From Paenibacillus nasutitermitis (lineage in GTDB: Bacteria; Bacillota; Bacilli; Paenibacillales; Paenibacillaceae): a stretch of 64,000 nucleotides of DNA. Below are positions 44,465 through 54,335 of this stretch, one piece after another. Both the position numbers and the translations under genes were made by a program. The notes under the pieces are model-generated. The model saw only the letters and a list, made by a program, of their open reading frames with translations, was not told the DNA's origin and did no database searches. The DNA lies in assembly GCF_014641075.1 (NCBI RefSeq), contig NZ_BMHP01000002.1, positions 620,001-684,000 on the forward strand, in the 5' to 3' direction. Numbering within the stretch: position 1 is the first letter of the stretch; each line of letters starts with the position of its first letter.

Positions 44465-46555
44465 TCAGTTGCACAGTTCTGCATTCAGCAAATTCGTAAG
44501 CGGGCCGCAGCTGAGCAGCTTCAGCTTATGCAGAGCGCGCGTACAGGCCACATAAAGCAGCTTTCCGTCATTATCGCCGAAGCTTGCCGCATCGGCATCG
44601 GCGATCAGCACCGCATCAAATTCCAGTCCTTTCGCCAAATAAGCCGGCACGATGGTCAACCCCCCGCCATAGGCTTCCTGCTTGCTTTGAATAAGAGACG
44701 CTTCCACCCCTTCTTCGGCAAACCGCGCGGCAAGCACAGAACAGGCTATGGCCGTTCTGGCCAGCACGGCGATAGTTCGGTAACTGCCCTGGGACTGCCA
44801 ATCCAGAACCGTCCGAACGGCTTCCGCAAGTCGTTCCTCCTCCTGATCAAACACCGAGATCTCAACTTCTTCTCCACTGCGGAACACCGGAACAGCCGGC
44901 TTCACACCATCTCCCATGCTGCCGAGAACCCGGTTGGCAAATTCGATAATTTCCATCGTCGACCGGTAACTGCGGTCCAGTTCGTAATAGTCCTGCTCCT
45001 GTGCGTCAAATACCTCTGTCAGCTCGGTCCAGTTGACGATCCCCGCATAACGGTGAATTCCCTGCTGCAAATCGCCTAGAATGGTCATGGATGAATGGAG
45101 CTGGCACAAGCGCAGGCCTTCAAGCTGAAACGGCGAATAATCCTGCGCTTCATCGATGACAACATGGTCATAGACCGGCTGGTCCAGCCCGTAGAGCCTC
45201 AGTTGGATATAAACGAGAGGTGCCAGATCTTCCGGCTCCGCAAGATTCTTCTTGAGCGCTTTCACCGTTGCCGCCCGTGACTTCGCTGGGATCAGCTCCG
45301 CCGCGTCCGCTCCGCTTAGCATTTCGCTGTATAGCTGAGATGCGGTGAAGGAAGGTATTTTTTTGCAGTAGGCGTTCAGTCTGGCATTGGCTTTGCTCTT
45401 TAATGGGCGGTCATTGATGCGGCGAGCCTTCCACTCCGATTCCAGCCATCGCTTGATCCGGTTGACAAGTCGTTCCCGGCGTTTCATGAATGGTTCATAA
45501 CTGTCCTCGATGAGCAGCCAATCCTGAATCGCCGAAGGCTGAAGCGTCATACCCGGTATGGGCTCAAACGGCTGCTCCGGCAACAGCGTGGATTCCAGCT
45601 CCTGCAGCCTGCGGTCGACCGCCTCCTTGAACGCTGTACTCCCTTTGATCCGTCCTGATGCCTGCTCCATCTCCTCTCTCGTGCGCGGCTGCTCGAACCA
45701 ATACGCCATGCTGTCGGAGGAGTCATCCAGCCGCACTGACCGCTGCAGCCGTTCAATCGCCCATTCATTATAGGTCGTCTGCAGGATATCGCCGACCCCA
45801 AGCTCCGGGAGAACCCCGGAGATATAATCCAGGAACATCCGGTTGGGCGCGAAGATCACCATCCGCTCGGCCCGGATACGGTCCGCATAACGATACAGCA
45901 AATAAGCAAGCCGGTGAAGGGCTACGGTCGTTTTCCCGCTGCCTGCCACTCCTTGGATAAAGACGGTTTTATTTTTTTCCGTGCGGATAATCCGGTCCTG
46001 CTCCTGCTGGATGGTCGATACAATATCCCTCAGCCGATTGTCCTTGTTCTCGCCCAGACGGTACAGGAGGAACTCGTCGGTAACCGATTCATCTTTCTCT
46101 CCCCGGATGTAGCTGTCCACCACCCGCTCCAGCACGCCGCCGCGCACCATCAGGTTGCGTTTGAGATGAATGGTTCCTTCGATTTCGCCCTCGGGCGATT
46201 CATAAGTAATTGGCGCTTCCCCGCCGCTGAATGCATAGAAAAGGCTCGCTACAGGAGCCCGCCAATCCACAACAAGCAGCTCCTTGCTCGATTCATGCGC
46301 GACACCGGCCTTGCCGATGTATAACGGTTTGGGCTGCGGCGTGGCCAGCTCCTGAAAATCAATACGGCCAAAATAAGGCTCGCGCTCGGCGACCTCCAGC
46401 CGCTGCTGCCGCTGCTCGCGCTGTAATTGCAGCATTTGTTCCGTGAAATCATCGCCCGTATAACGGGGGCCGATCGCAAGCAGCTGACGGCGGATTTGCC
46501 CAAGCACATCCTCGATCCGCGCTGCTTCGTCTTGAAAGGCACTTTGAACAGACAT
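44465..46555 (-). CDS. HelD-like RNA polymerase-associated helicase (copy 2)
   Basis: A 696-residue superfamily 1 ATPase related to the HelD protein at 32364-34727 but about 90 residues shorter. Shared blocks are EPYFGRIDF, VVDWRAPVASLFY, Walker A GVAGSGKT (202-209), HVVIDEAQDYSPFQLEGL and IVPAYLAKGLEFDAVLI. The ATG at 46555 has AGGAGGG upstream. Differences in length and central domain suggest a divergent paralogue. Functional overlap with copy 1, or a role in another stress, remains open. Confidence 0.85.
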   Translation of the reverse strand: MSVQSAFQDEAARIEDVLGQIRRQLLAIGPRYTGDDFTEQMLQLQREQRQQRLEVAEREPYFGRIDFQELATPQPKPLYIGKAGVAHESSKELLVVDWRAPVASLFYAFSGGEAPITYESPEGEIEGTIHLKRNLMVRGGVLERVVDSYIRGEKDESVTDEFLLYRLGENKDNRLRDIVSTIQQEQDRIIRTEKNKTVFIQGVAGSGKTTVALHRLAYLLYRYADRIRAERMVIFAPNRMFLDYISGVLPELGVGDILQTTYNEWAIERLQRSVRLDDSSDSMAYWFEQPRTREEMEQASGRIKGSTAFKEAVDRRLQELESTLLPEQPFEPIPGMTLQPSAIQDWLLIEDSYEPFMKRRERLVNRIKRWLESEWKARRINDRPLKSKANARLNAYCKKIPSFTASQLYSEMLSGADAAELIPAKSRAATVKALKKNLAEPEDLAPLVYIQLRLYGLDQPVYDHVVIDEAQDYSPFQLEGLRLCQLHSSMTILGDLQQGIHRYAGIVNWTELTEVFDAQEQDYYELDRSYRSTMEIIEFANRVLGSMGDGVKPAVPVFRSGEEVEISVFDQEEERLAEAVRTVLDWQSQGSYRTIAVLARTAIACSVLAARFAEEGVEASLIQSKQEAYGGGLTIVPAYLAKGLEFDAVLIADADAASFGDNDGKLLYVACTRALHKLKLLSCGPLTNLLNAELCN

Positions 46556-46649
46556 GTCAGTTACCCTCCTGAAAGTTGATAATGATGAGCCGCATTGCCC
46601 TTGCAGCATCTATTTAAGGACCATCCTGTACAAACTGCAAGGGCAAAGA

Positions 46650-46671
46650 AAGCCGCATTTGCATGCGGCTT
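46650..46671 (-). terminator. terminator after the DUF1294 gene
   Basis: AAGCCGC and GCGGCTT form a stem with an eight-base loop; on the minus strand TTTCTTTG follows. The interval 46672-46833 contains no gene I can support. Confidence 0.55.
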
Positions 46672-46833
46672 GTTCGTGTGTTCATATAGGTTTTAAGACC
46701 GTGTCATACAGATATGGCACAGCAAGCATAGGGTTGTTACACGAAATAGAAATATAGCATATGTAGCGTAAACAGTCAATGGATGCTTGTAAAAACATGC
46801 TTCAGGCTATCCACTTCTTGCAGAGCCACGAAC

Positions 46834-47112
46834 TTAGGCAAGATAACGGTATGCAGCAATCAGAACAACAGCATGAATGAGGACCATTACCGGAAAGCCC
46901 GCTGCAAAAGCAGCATGTTTGGTTTTGTGGCGGAACATCCGCATGGCGATCCAGCCCCCAAGTGCCCCGCCAAGTGCGCCAACGCCCAGCAGCCGCCGCT
47001 CGGGAATGCGGTGTCTGCGGCCGCTTGCGCTCCCGGAACGGGTTTTGTCGATCCGCATCAGAATAAGCAGCGTTACATTCATAACCAGTAAATAAACAAT
47101 CAGCAGTTTCAT
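46834..47112 (-). CDS. DUF1294-family membrane protein
   Basis: A 92-residue protein with an N-terminal helix (LLIVYLLVMNVTLLILM), the family-typical DKTRSGSASGRRHRIPERRLLGVGALGGALGGWIAMRMFRHKTKH motif block and a C-terminal helix (GFPVMVLIHAVVLIAAY). DUF1294 proteins are small integral membrane proteins of unknown function. The ATG at 47112 follows CGGAGGA. It starts 40 bases after the hrpB stop and may share its transcript. Confidence 0.82.
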   Translation of the reverse strand: MKLLIVYLLVMNVTLLILMRIDKTRSGSASGRRHRIPERRLLGVGALGGALGGWIAMRMFRHKTKHAAFAAGFPVMVLIHAVVLIAAYRYLA

Positions 47113-47152
47113 TCTTCGATCCTCCGAACTTATCAAGGCTGTCTTGTCCTCT

Positions 47153-49678
47153 TTACACACGCGGCCTGGTCCGGTTGGTCGGCATCGCTTCAAGAGGGTT
47201 ATCAGGCCAATAATGTTTGGGATAACGCCCCTTCAGATCCTTCCTGACTTCAAAATATGTCCCCTTCCAGAAGCTGGCCAGGTCGCTTGTCACCTGTACC
47301 GGCCGCTGTGCAGGCGACAACAGATGAATCGTCAATGGCAGCTTGCCCCCGGCGATCCTGGGCGTTTGCTGCCACCCGAACAGCTCCTGCAGGCGAACCG
47401 CAATCACGGGAGCTGCAGGGTCGCTGTAATCGATGGGTATGCGCGATCCGCTGGGTACGGTTATATGGGTTGGTACTTCTTTGTCCAGCTGCTGCCGCTC
47501 CTGCCAGGAGAGCAGTGACTCCAGGACGGCCGCCAGATTGACTCTGGCCAGATCCGAGCGCCTGCGCATGCCGCCGATATAAGGACCAAGCCAGCCCTGC
47601 ATGTCTATTAGCAGCGATTCATCGGAAACATCCGGCCATGCCTGGTTGTGCGCATGCATCAAGGCGATCCGGGCCTGAAGTTGTCTAGCCTGGCGCGTCC
47701 AGGGAAGAACATCAAGGCCAAGCTCGGCGATTCCGCTCATCAGCGCCTGCGCGACCCGTTCGGGGTCCGCATCGGCGAGCTGGCTCTCCTTAAGTACAAG
47801 CGCACCAAGCCGCAGCTTCCGCTTGGCGCGGACAGCTTGTGCCGAACGGTCCCACAGCACTTCGTCCTCCTCTATAATCTGATCGCCCATTATCTGTTCA
47901 AGCTCTCCCAAAGTCAGCGGTGCAGCCAGCTGAATTCTGCTGTCCACTCCACTGTCCTCCAGCTCCGCCGCAGCCAGATACGCCTCTTGCGATAACGGCT
48001 GCAGCTCCCGCACGATGGCCCCGCGGCCGCTGCGCAGCAGAAAACGGCCGTCGCTGCGTCGCTGGGCGATCCGGTCCGGATATGCCAAAGCGAGCAGCAG
48101 GCCGTGGCCATCCGCACCGCCCAGGCCTGGACCGTCTCCTGCCGATGGCTGGGAGATACCTGCCGCCCGTCTCCATTCCCGTGCCTCTGCCGCAATTCTC
48201 CTCCGCACCGCATCGTCCATCGCATCCGGAGGATGGCCGTGAAGGGCTTCCATTCGCAGCCGCATATCGATGCTGCGGACCTTGCTGCGCAGCGGATCGC
48301 GGTCGCTAAGCAGTGCAGCCAGCTCACAGGCGGCGGCGCCATATCCGAGCTTATCCGCCTCCAGGACCATATGAGCCAAGCGCGGGTGCATACCCAGCGC
48401 CGCCATCGCCCTGCCGTGCCGGGTCGGCTTGTTATCGGCATCCAGCGCGGCGAGCTCGCACAGCAATTCTACCGCATGACCATAGGCCGCAGCCGGAGGG
48501 GGGTCCAGCCATAAGAGATCGCCGGGGTCTGTTACACCCCAGACGGCCAGCTCCAGCGCCAGTGGTGCCAGATCCGCATCAAGCAGCTCCGGCTCGCTCT
48601 GCGGTTTCAGCTGGCGGTGCTCCTGTTCGGTCCACAGCCGGTAGCAGATTCCCGGCGCTTCCCTTCCTGCACGACCCTGCCGCTGATCGGCGGAGGCGGC
48701 GGAAACCGCAACCGTCTCGAGCCGCGACATGCCCGTGCGCGGGGAGAACCGCTGCACGCGGCTGAGACCGCTGTCGATCACGATCCGGACGCCCCGCACC
48801 GTTACACTGGATTCGGCAATTGTCGTAGCCAGCACAATTTTGCGAATGCCGGGCGGAGAAGCGGCTATCGCCTGATCCTGTGCATCCGGGGGCATGCTGC
48901 CATGCAGCGCCATAACCCGCACATCGGGACCGAGTCCGGCCGCCGTCCCGCTCAATAAGCCCTGGACACGGCGGATTTCTCCCGCCCCCGGCAGGAAGAC
49001 CAGCACATCCCCCTCATGTCTGCGAACAGCTTCGGCAGCCATCCTCGCGGCGGCATCCTCCATACGCCCTTCCAGCCTGTTGGAAGCATAATGCGTGACC
49101 ACCGGAAACGCCCGGCCTTTGCTGATGACTACCGGGGCGCCCCCGAGCAGGGCCGAGACCCGTTCTCCTTCCAACGTGGCAGACATCACAAGCAGCCGTA
49201 GATCCTCCCGCAGCAGCGATTGCATCTGCAGGCAAAGCGCGAGGCCCAGATCGGCATGCAGATGGCGTTCATGAAACTCGTCAAAGATAACCATCCCCAC
49301 CCCTTCCAGCGAAGGATCGGTTTGAAGCAAGCGGGTCAGCACACCTTCGGTAATGACCTCAATCCGGGTTCCTGGGCCCACCTTGGTATCCATTCTCACC
49401 CGGTAACCGACCGTTTCGCCTGGCTGCTCGCCAAGAGAAGCGGCCATATAGCGCGCGGCTGAGCGGGCAGCCAGGCGCCTGGGCTCCAGCATCAGAATAC
49501 GCTGACCCTTCAGCCACGGCGAATGTAAAAGAGCAAGCGGAACCCGTGTTGTTTTCCCTGCCCCTGGAGCTGCGATCAGTACCGCGCCAGTCTGCTTGCA
49601 CAGATGCTCCATCAGCTCCGGCAGCAGGCTGTCTATCGGCAGCTCCGCACCGCCGCGCTCCTTATGATGATGATCCAT
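47153..49678 (-). CDS. hrpB: ATP-dependent helicase HrpB
   Basis: An 841-residue DEAH-box helicase of the HrpB type. Walker A APGAGKTTR, the DEFH box (VIFDEFHERH), SAT motif (VMSATLEG), and QRQGRAGREAPG motif VI are present, followed by HA2 and HrpB C-terminal domains (FWKGTYFEVRKDLKGRYPKHYWPDNP at the end is typical). The biological role of HrpB is still poorly defined, although RNA-related work is expected. The ATG at 49678 follows AGAGGAGA. Confidence 0.92.
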   Translation of the reverse strand: MDHHHKERGGAELPIDSLLPELMEHLCKQTGAVLIAAPGAGKTTRVPLALLHSPWLKGQRILMLEPRRLAARSAARYMAASLGEQPGETVGYRVRMDTKVGPGTRIEVITEGVLTRLLQTDPSLEGVGMVIFDEFHERHLHADLGLALCLQMQSLLREDLRLLVMSATLEGERVSALLGGAPVVISKGRAFPVVTHYASNRLEGRMEDAAARMAAEAVRRHEGDVLVFLPGAGEIRRVQGLLSGTAAGLGPDVRVMALHGSMPPDAQDQAIAASPPGIRKIVLATTIAESSVTVRGVRIVIDSGLSRVQRFSPRTGMSRLETVAVSAASADQRQGRAGREAPGICYRLWTEQEHRQLKPQSEPELLDADLAPLALELAVWGVTDPGDLLWLDPPPAAAYGHAVELLCELAALDADNKPTRHGRAMAALGMHPRLAHMVLEADKLGYGAAACELAALLSDRDPLRSKVRSIDMRLRMEALHGHPPDAMDDAVRRRIAAEAREWRRAAGISQPSAGDGPGLGGADGHGLLLALAYPDRIAQRRSDGRFLLRSGRGAIVRELQPLSQEAYLAAAELEDSGVDSRIQLAAPLTLGELEQIMGDQIIEEDEVLWDRSAQAVRAKRKLRLGALVLKESQLADADPERVAQALMSGIAELGLDVLPWTRQARQLQARIALMHAHNQAWPDVSDESLLIDMQGWLGPYIGGMRRRSDLARVNLAAVLESLLSWQERQQLDKEVPTHITVPSGSRIPIDYSDPAAPVIAVRLQELFGWQQTPRIAGGKLPLTIHLLSPAQRPVQVTSDLASFWKGTYFEVRKDLKGRYPKHYWPDNPLEAMPTNRTRPRV

Positions 49679-49809
49679 ACTTCCAGTCTCCTCTATATGT
49701 TGAGCATGTCGCTGCGTGTTTGCCTCTCTATTTCTGATTCTATTATAATGTTTCACAGCCGAAAGAGATAATCAATCGATCAGGCCCTATATTAAATGTA
49801 ATAAAGGAA

Positions 49810-49838
49810 TAGACATTGCCAAGCAGCCGTGGTATGAT
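49810..49838 (+). promoter_or_regulatory. tRNA-Asp promoter
   Basis: TAGACA (49810-49815) and TATGAT (49833-49838) have exactly 17 bases between them, 20 bases before the mature tRNA start. Confidence 0.65.
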
Positions 49839-49857
49839 ATCCCTTGTCTTATCGCAT

Positions 49858-49934
49858 GGAGCTGTGGTGTAGTGGCCCAACATGCCTGCCTGTCACGCAG
49901 GAGACCGCGGGTTCGAATCCCGTCAGCTCCGCCA
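49858..49934 (+). tRNA. tRNA-Asp (anticodon GTC)
   Basis: Acceptor strands GGAGCTG and CAGCTCC pair, the anticodon stem CCTGC/GCAGG encloses CTGTCAC with anticodon GTC, and the T-arm reads GGGTTCGAATCCC. The discriminator is G and the CCA end is encoded. All arms of a standard cloverleaf can be drawn. It stands alone in this window. Confidence 0.97.
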
Positions 49935-50031
49935 CTTTATATTCGCATTCAAGAGCAGAAGCTTCGGCTTGCTGCTTTTTTGTTTGGTTTATTGCTCTAC
50001 GACCGCTGCTCCGAACGAAATTCAGGACGGA

Positions 50032-50550
50032 TCAGCTCTTATCCCTTTCACCCAATCGCAGTACCATGAGTTCTTCATCCCAATAGTGATCCCCAGATTT
50101 CAAAGCATTGCGCTCCGTTCCATATCCAGTAAAACCACTACGTTCATACAATCTTATTGCACCGGTGTTTGTAGAGATTACGGATAGATTAATTTGCTCC
50201 AGCCCACCCAAATGCGCTGCCCTTTTGATCAGCCTCCGGATCAATGCCTTGCCTGTTCCTTTCCCCCGGCATTCAGGCGAAACATACATCGCATAGATAT
50301 TCCCTTTATGTAAGGTTTTAGGGTTACTTTCTCTTACAAAAGTCACGATACCCACGAGTTCGTTTACGATAAAAGCACCTAGCGTAAATCTGCTGTCTGT
50401 CGGTAAAAGATTCTGTTGCACCTGCTCGATTGGTTTTGCGGACTCTATTTCATAAGTCGTTAAATATGCTTCAGGATTCTCCATTAAGGACTTCAGCCGA
50501 AGCTCTCGATATCGATGTGCGTCTTCCCTATTCAGAAGCCTGATTTCCAA
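50032..50550 (-). CDS. GNAT-family N-acetyltransferase
   Basis: A 172-residue GNAT acetyltransferase. The CoA-binding block is YVSPECRGKGTGKALIRRLI, and ISTNTGAIRLYERSGFTGYGTE is the usual C-terminal part. TTG at 50550 lies seven bases after TGGAGGT; a GTG at 50574 is less well placed. It lies between the tRNA and the cobalamin operon, transcribed on the minus strand. The substrate is unknown. Confidence 0.82.
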   Translation of the reverse strand: MEIRLLNREDAHRYRELRLKSLMENPEAYLTTYEIESAKPIEQVQQNLLPTDSRFTLGAFIVNELVGIVTFVRESNPKTLHKGNIYAMYVSPECRGKGTGKALIRRLIKRAAHLGGLEQINLSVISTNTGAIRLYERSGFTGYGTERNALKSGDHYWDEELMVLRLGERDKS

Positions 50551-50644
50551 TTCTGCAACCTCCAAGGTTCTCACCTGATCAAAATCGTATTCCTAACCTG
50601 ATTTTGCACAAACCTGCTTTCAGTTTCGCGGCTGAATCGTTCCT

Positions 50645-51364
50645 TCAGCTCTCCTTCTGCGTCGAGACCGCCTCAGAAACCGTATCGTAAACCAACCGTC
50701 CGATCGCGCTTCCGACCATCGTTGCGGAGCCCGCATACCGATGGATCCCGCTATAGCGTTCAGACTTGCATGTGCCAATCACAATCGCATCCGTTGTCGT
50801 GCCTGTGGCTGCAGCATGGTGCAGGTGATCGGCAACGCCAAGGTCGGCCAGCGCAGCGGCTTTGGCCTCCGTTGCAGTAATGATGGCGTTGACCATCGCC
50901 GCTGACGTGAGCTGCCCGTCAATCAACACAACGGTATTGATCGTCCCCGCCTCGTAAGCGGAGAATACGGGGCGCGCAAGTCCCGCTCTGGCCGCATTGC
51001 CCGTGCCTGCCGTGGTACAGCATACCATGGAGAAGCCGTCCCCATCAGTCTCGAAGATCGAGGCATGTGTGAGCTTCGCGGCAGTCAACAGCCCTACGGT
51101 AGCTTTTCCTGGGACGCCCCGTTCAATCAGCATCTGATGAAAATCCCGCACCGGATCCGAACCCTCGTAGCCCAGCGGGACCTTCCAATTGACAATCCGC
51201 TCCGCTTTTGAAAAACCGCCCCCGACTACCGCGCTGCTTAACGTTTCCAGCGGCTTTGCGCATGTTATGATGATGGCATCCGCTTCCAGCCTGATCATCA
51301 TTTCCGGCCCGTTCGCCGGTCTGTATCCATCATCCTTATTCCGCATCCGAAAGGGCTGGGTCAT
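50645..51364 (-). CDS. cbiZ: adenosylcobinamide amidohydrolase CbiZ
   Basis: A 239-residue CbiZ-family enzyme that cleaves the aminopropanol side of adenosylcobinamide to adenosylcobyric acid, allowing remodelling of scavenged corrinoids. Marks include SSAVVGGGFSKAERIVNWKVP, VGLLTAAKLTHASI and TTDAIVIGTCKSE. It is the last gene of the cobalamin operon and overlaps cobD by four bases. Together with CobD and CbiB this gives a route to rebuild the aminopropanol arm. Confidence 0.88.
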   Translation of the reverse strand: MTQPFRMRNKDDGYRPANGPEMMIRLEADAIIITCAKPLETLSSAVVGGGFSKAERIVNWKVPLGYEGSDPVRDFHQMLIERGVPGKATVGLLTAAKLTHASIFETDGDGFSMVCCTTAGTGNAARAGLARPVFSAYEAGTINTVVLIDGQLTSAAMVNAIITATEAKAAALADLGVADHLHHAAATGTTTDAIVIGTCKSERYSGIHRYAGSATMVGSAIGRLVYDTVSEAVSTQKES

Positions 51365-52482
51365 ATAAGATTCTCCTTGCGTTCAAGCAATGCTTTCATT
51401 TCCTTCAGCAGAGCGAGATGATCCTTGCGTAAACGCACCGCAATCCGGCAGAAGCGGTCATCCAATCCGTTAAACAAAGAAGCGTCCCGGATCAGAATGC
51501 CGCGATGGCCAAGCTGCTGCTGGAGCAGCTTGGCGTTGAGCTGATGTCCGCGGGGCAAAGCAAACAATACATAATTAGCTGCGCCAGGATAAACGTCCAA
51601 TCCGAGAGCTTGCAGTTGGTTTTCCAGCCATGGACGTTCCTCCGCAATCCAGTTCATCGAGTCTTTCCGGTATTCCTCATCTGCAAGCACCGCTTGACCG
51701 ATCTGCTGTGCCAGCGAATTTACGCTCCAGGGCACCTGCAGCGCCCTGATCCGGCCAATCGATTCCGGCGAGGCCGTCATGTATCCCAATCGTATGCCGG
51801 GAATCGCATAAAACTTGGTCAGTGAACGAATGACGAACAAACGATCATGGGCAGCGGCTTCTTCCAGCAGGCTGATTGCCGCGGCGTCCGGAACAAAGTC
51901 CATAAACGCCTCGTCCACCACAACCTGCTCGCCTTCTATGAGCAGCTTGCGGATAATAGCAGGATCGACCAACTGTCCTGTCGGATTGTTGGGGGAGCCC
52001 AGAAACCACAGGGTATCTCCTGCTTCAAGCCCTTCCCCGCGTAAGGTTGCAAGCAACGTTTGGGCCCCCTGCATCGTCAACCGGAAACCCGCTTCCGGAG
52101 CAAGCGCCAATTCTCTCACGGCGCTCCCGCATTTCAAAGCAGCATCCCGATATTCAACAAAGCTTGGAGCCGCTACAACCGTTACTTTGGGCTGCAGCGT
52201 GCGCACCGTCAAATCAATCAATTCCGCCGCTCCGTTACCGGCCAGAATGGACAGTTCGCTGACCCCATGGTGAGCGGCCAGCTTCTTAATGAGACTTCTT
52301 GACGCAGGATCGGGATATTGCCCAATCGTCCCGGCATAGTCCCTCAGAATCCTTGACACGCAGGCCGGCGGCCCTTGAGGATTCATATTGGCGCTAAAAT
52401 CGATAAATTTGCCTGCCCCGATGCCGAACAGTTCCTGGGCGGTCAGGAGGTCACCCCCGTGACCGAATCGCTCCAGCATCAT
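51361..52482 (-). CDS. cobD: threonine-phosphate decarboxylase CobD
   Basis: A 373-residue PLP enzyme of the aminotransferase fold that makes (R)-1-amino-2-propanol phosphate from L-threonine phosphate. Marks: SANMNPQGPPACVSRIL near the N-terminus, LAGNGAAELIDL, FLGSPNNPTGQL, the VVDEAFMDF Asp site and SLTKFYAIPGIRLGY with the PLP Lys. Histidinol-phosphate aminotransferase is a common paralogue, but the cobalamin operon context supports CobD. AAGGGGGC precedes the start. Confidence 0.9.
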   Translation of the reverse strand: MMLERFGHGGDLLTAQELFGIGAGKFIDFSANMNPQGPPACVSRILRDYAGTIGQYPDPASRSLIKKLAAHHGVSELSILAGNGAAELIDLTVRTLQPKVTVVAAPSFVEYRDAALKCGSAVRELALAPEAGFRLTMQGAQTLLATLRGEGLEAGDTLWFLGSPNNPTGQLVDPAIIRKLLIEGEQVVVDEAFMDFVPDAAAISLLEEAAAHDRLFVIRSLTKFYAIPGIRLGYMTASPESIGRIRALQVPWSVNSLAQQIGQAVLADEEYRKDSMNWIAEERPWLENQLQALGLDVYPGAANYVLFALPRGHQLNAKLLQQQLGHRGILIRDASLFNGLDDRFCRIAVRLRKDHLALLKEMKALLERKENLI

Positions 52483-52566
52483 CCGTATAAGCCCCCTTGT
52501 TCAATCGAAATTACTTTCATACTAGCCAGGTCTCCTTCTTACTGCGCGCATCTTCCCGTCCATCTT

Positions 52567-53373
52567 TTAAATCAGCCAAAGCAGAGAAAACAGCAGCATG
52601 CATTCCAGTATCTCAATTAGAGCTCCATAGGTATCTCCGGTCAAACCGCCTAACCGGCGGGTAAAATAGCGGGAGAGCAGCATTCCGCAGAGCAGCGTCA
52701 GCGCTCCCTGGACAAGCACAATCAAGCCCAGCTCTGGCAAGGACAAGCCCCAAGCCATACCGGCAGCGGCAGCAAGCGTAAGCTGCACGACAACTGTCAC
52801 CGACACCTGGGATCTGCGTACCTTGCTGAACAGAATGGCCAATCCTTCACCGGGCCTCGCAAACGGCCAGCCAACCATGGACACAACCACCCACAGCCGG
52901 CTCCAGCCGCATGCCATAACCATAAGCGGCACCGCATCCGTCCACCGTCCTTCTGACTCTAGAAGCGCTGCGAGGGTGGAAAATTTCAGCAGCATCAGAA
53001 TAATCACCGCTATGACCCCCATGGCGCCCACCCGGCTGTCCTTCATGATCTCCAGCATTTTCTCCCTCGAACGGTAGCTAAGCACTCCGTCTGCCGTATC
53101 CATCAGGCCATCCAGATGAAGAGCGCCGCTTAGTACCGTCCAGATCAACAGGATCAGCACCGAAGATGGCAGCACCGGTACCCACAATGACAAGAACCAA
53201 CCGGCGGCACCGGCGATGCCTCCGATCACAGCACCAACAAGCGGGTAATAGACCACGCTCTTGGCCAGTACCGCAGGTGTAAATGGAATTTCAAGCGGCA
53301 CCGGCAGACGCGTCATAAATTGAAATGCGGCACCGGCTGCCTGAAGCTGCGTTTTCAGCGAATGACGCACCAT
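52567..53373 (-). CDS. cobS: adenosylcobinamide-GDP ribazoletransferase CobS
   Basis: A 268-residue membrane protein with six to seven hydrophobic helices that joins alpha-ribazole to adenosylcobinamide-GDP in the last part of B12 synthesis. The family mark is GALHLDGLMDTADGVLSYRSREKMLEIMKDSRVGAMG, together with GGLTGDTYGALIE at the C-terminal end. It overlaps cbiB and the ATG at 53373 has GGGGGTGG upstream. Confidence 0.92.
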   Translation of the reverse strand: MVRHSLKTQLQAAGAAFQFMTRLPVPLEIPFTPAVLAKSVVYYPLVGAVIGGIAGAAGWFLSLWVPVLPSSVLILLIWTVLSGALHLDGLMDTADGVLSYRSREKMLEIMKDSRVGAMGVIAVIILMLLKFSTLAALLESEGRWTDAVPLMVMACGWSRLWVVVSMVGWPFARPGEGLAILFSKVRRSQVSVTVVVQLTLAAAAGMAWGLSLPELGLIVLVQGALTLLCGMLLSRYFTRRLGGLTGDTYGALIEILECMLLFSLLWLI

Positions 53374-54335
53374 AGCAGAACCACCCCCGCGAACCAAAAT
53401 AAACTGACAAGGTAGAGCAGCCTAACGGTACGGATAATATCCCCGGCCGCAAGCGGCTGCAGCGGCCAGCCAAGACGCGCCCGTTCGCTTGCCTGGCCGA
53501 AATAAATATTGCGGCCGCCAAGCTCAATTCCAAGCGCTCCCGCGACGGCTGACTCCGGAATGCCGCTATTTGGGCTGGGATGCAGCCGGGCAAAAGCTTG
53601 GACCGCTCCATAAGCTCTGCCAGCGGCAAGACCTGGTGTCAGCCATGCTGCCGCGACAAGCAGCAGGCCGGTTATACGGGCGGGCAGATAGTTCAGGATG
53701 TCGTCCAGCCTGGCAGAGGCCCAGCCGAAATGAAGATAACGCTCATTACGGTATCCGACCATGGAGTCCAGCGTATTTGCCGATCTGTAGAGCATGGCAA
53801 GCGGCGCAGCTCCCAATAGTGCAAAGAAAAGCGGAGAAACAAATGCATCCACCGTATTCTCCGCGACGGTTTCCACCGCCGCTCTGGCCGCTTCCGCATC
53901 ACTCATTGACTCTGTATCCCTGCTGACAATATAGCCCGCGTATTTTCTCGCTTCTTCAAGATCGCCGGCAATCAAGGGGCGGTATACAAGCATCGCCGCA
54001 TCCTTGAGTCCCTTCACAGCGATTGTGGAGGAGATAAACCAGCAGGACAGCGCATAACCCGCCCATGGATGGATGAAGGATGCCAATGCCGTTATCAGCC
54101 ATATAACGGCAAAGGACAATACCGTCGTGGTTCCCGCAAGCAGCATTCCGCTCTTCTTCAAACGGGAAGGCGCCATCAGGGCTCCTTTTGGATAGAGCCG
54201 CCGTTCAAAGGAATGAATAAATCGGCCTATCCAGATGACGGGATGGGTCGGCCATTTCGGATCGCCGACGACCCAATCGATAACGATAGCCGCCGCAATG
54301 AGGAGCAGGATTTCCGGCAGCGAATAGAAAAGCAC
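53355..54335 (-). CDS. cbiB: adenosylcobinamide-phosphate synthase CbiB
   Basis: A 326-residue integral membrane enzyme that attaches aminopropanol phosphate to adenosylcobyric acid. Marks: VIDWVVGDPKWPTHPVIWIGRFI, YIVSRDTESMSDAEAARAAVETVAENTVDAFVSPLFF and SPNSGIPESAVAGALGIELGG. GTG start at 54335 lies eight bases after GGAGG. It begins right at the end of cobU and overlaps cobS. Confidence 0.93.
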   Translation of the reverse strand: MLFYSLPEILLLIAAAIVIDWVVGDPKWPTHPVIWIGRFIHSFERRLYPKGALMAPSRLKKSGMLLAGTTTVLSFAVIWLITALASFIHPWAGYALSCWFISSTIAVKGLKDAAMLVYRPLIAGDLEEARKYAGYIVSRDTESMSDAEAARAAVETVAENTVDAFVSPLFFALLGAAPLAMLYRSANTLDSMVGYRNERYLHFGWASARLDDILNYLPARITGLLLVAAAWLTPGLAAGRAYGAVQAFARLHPSPNSGIPESAVAGALGIELGGRNIYFGQASERARLGWPLQPLAAGDIIRTVRLLYLVSLFWFAGVVLLWCVIR

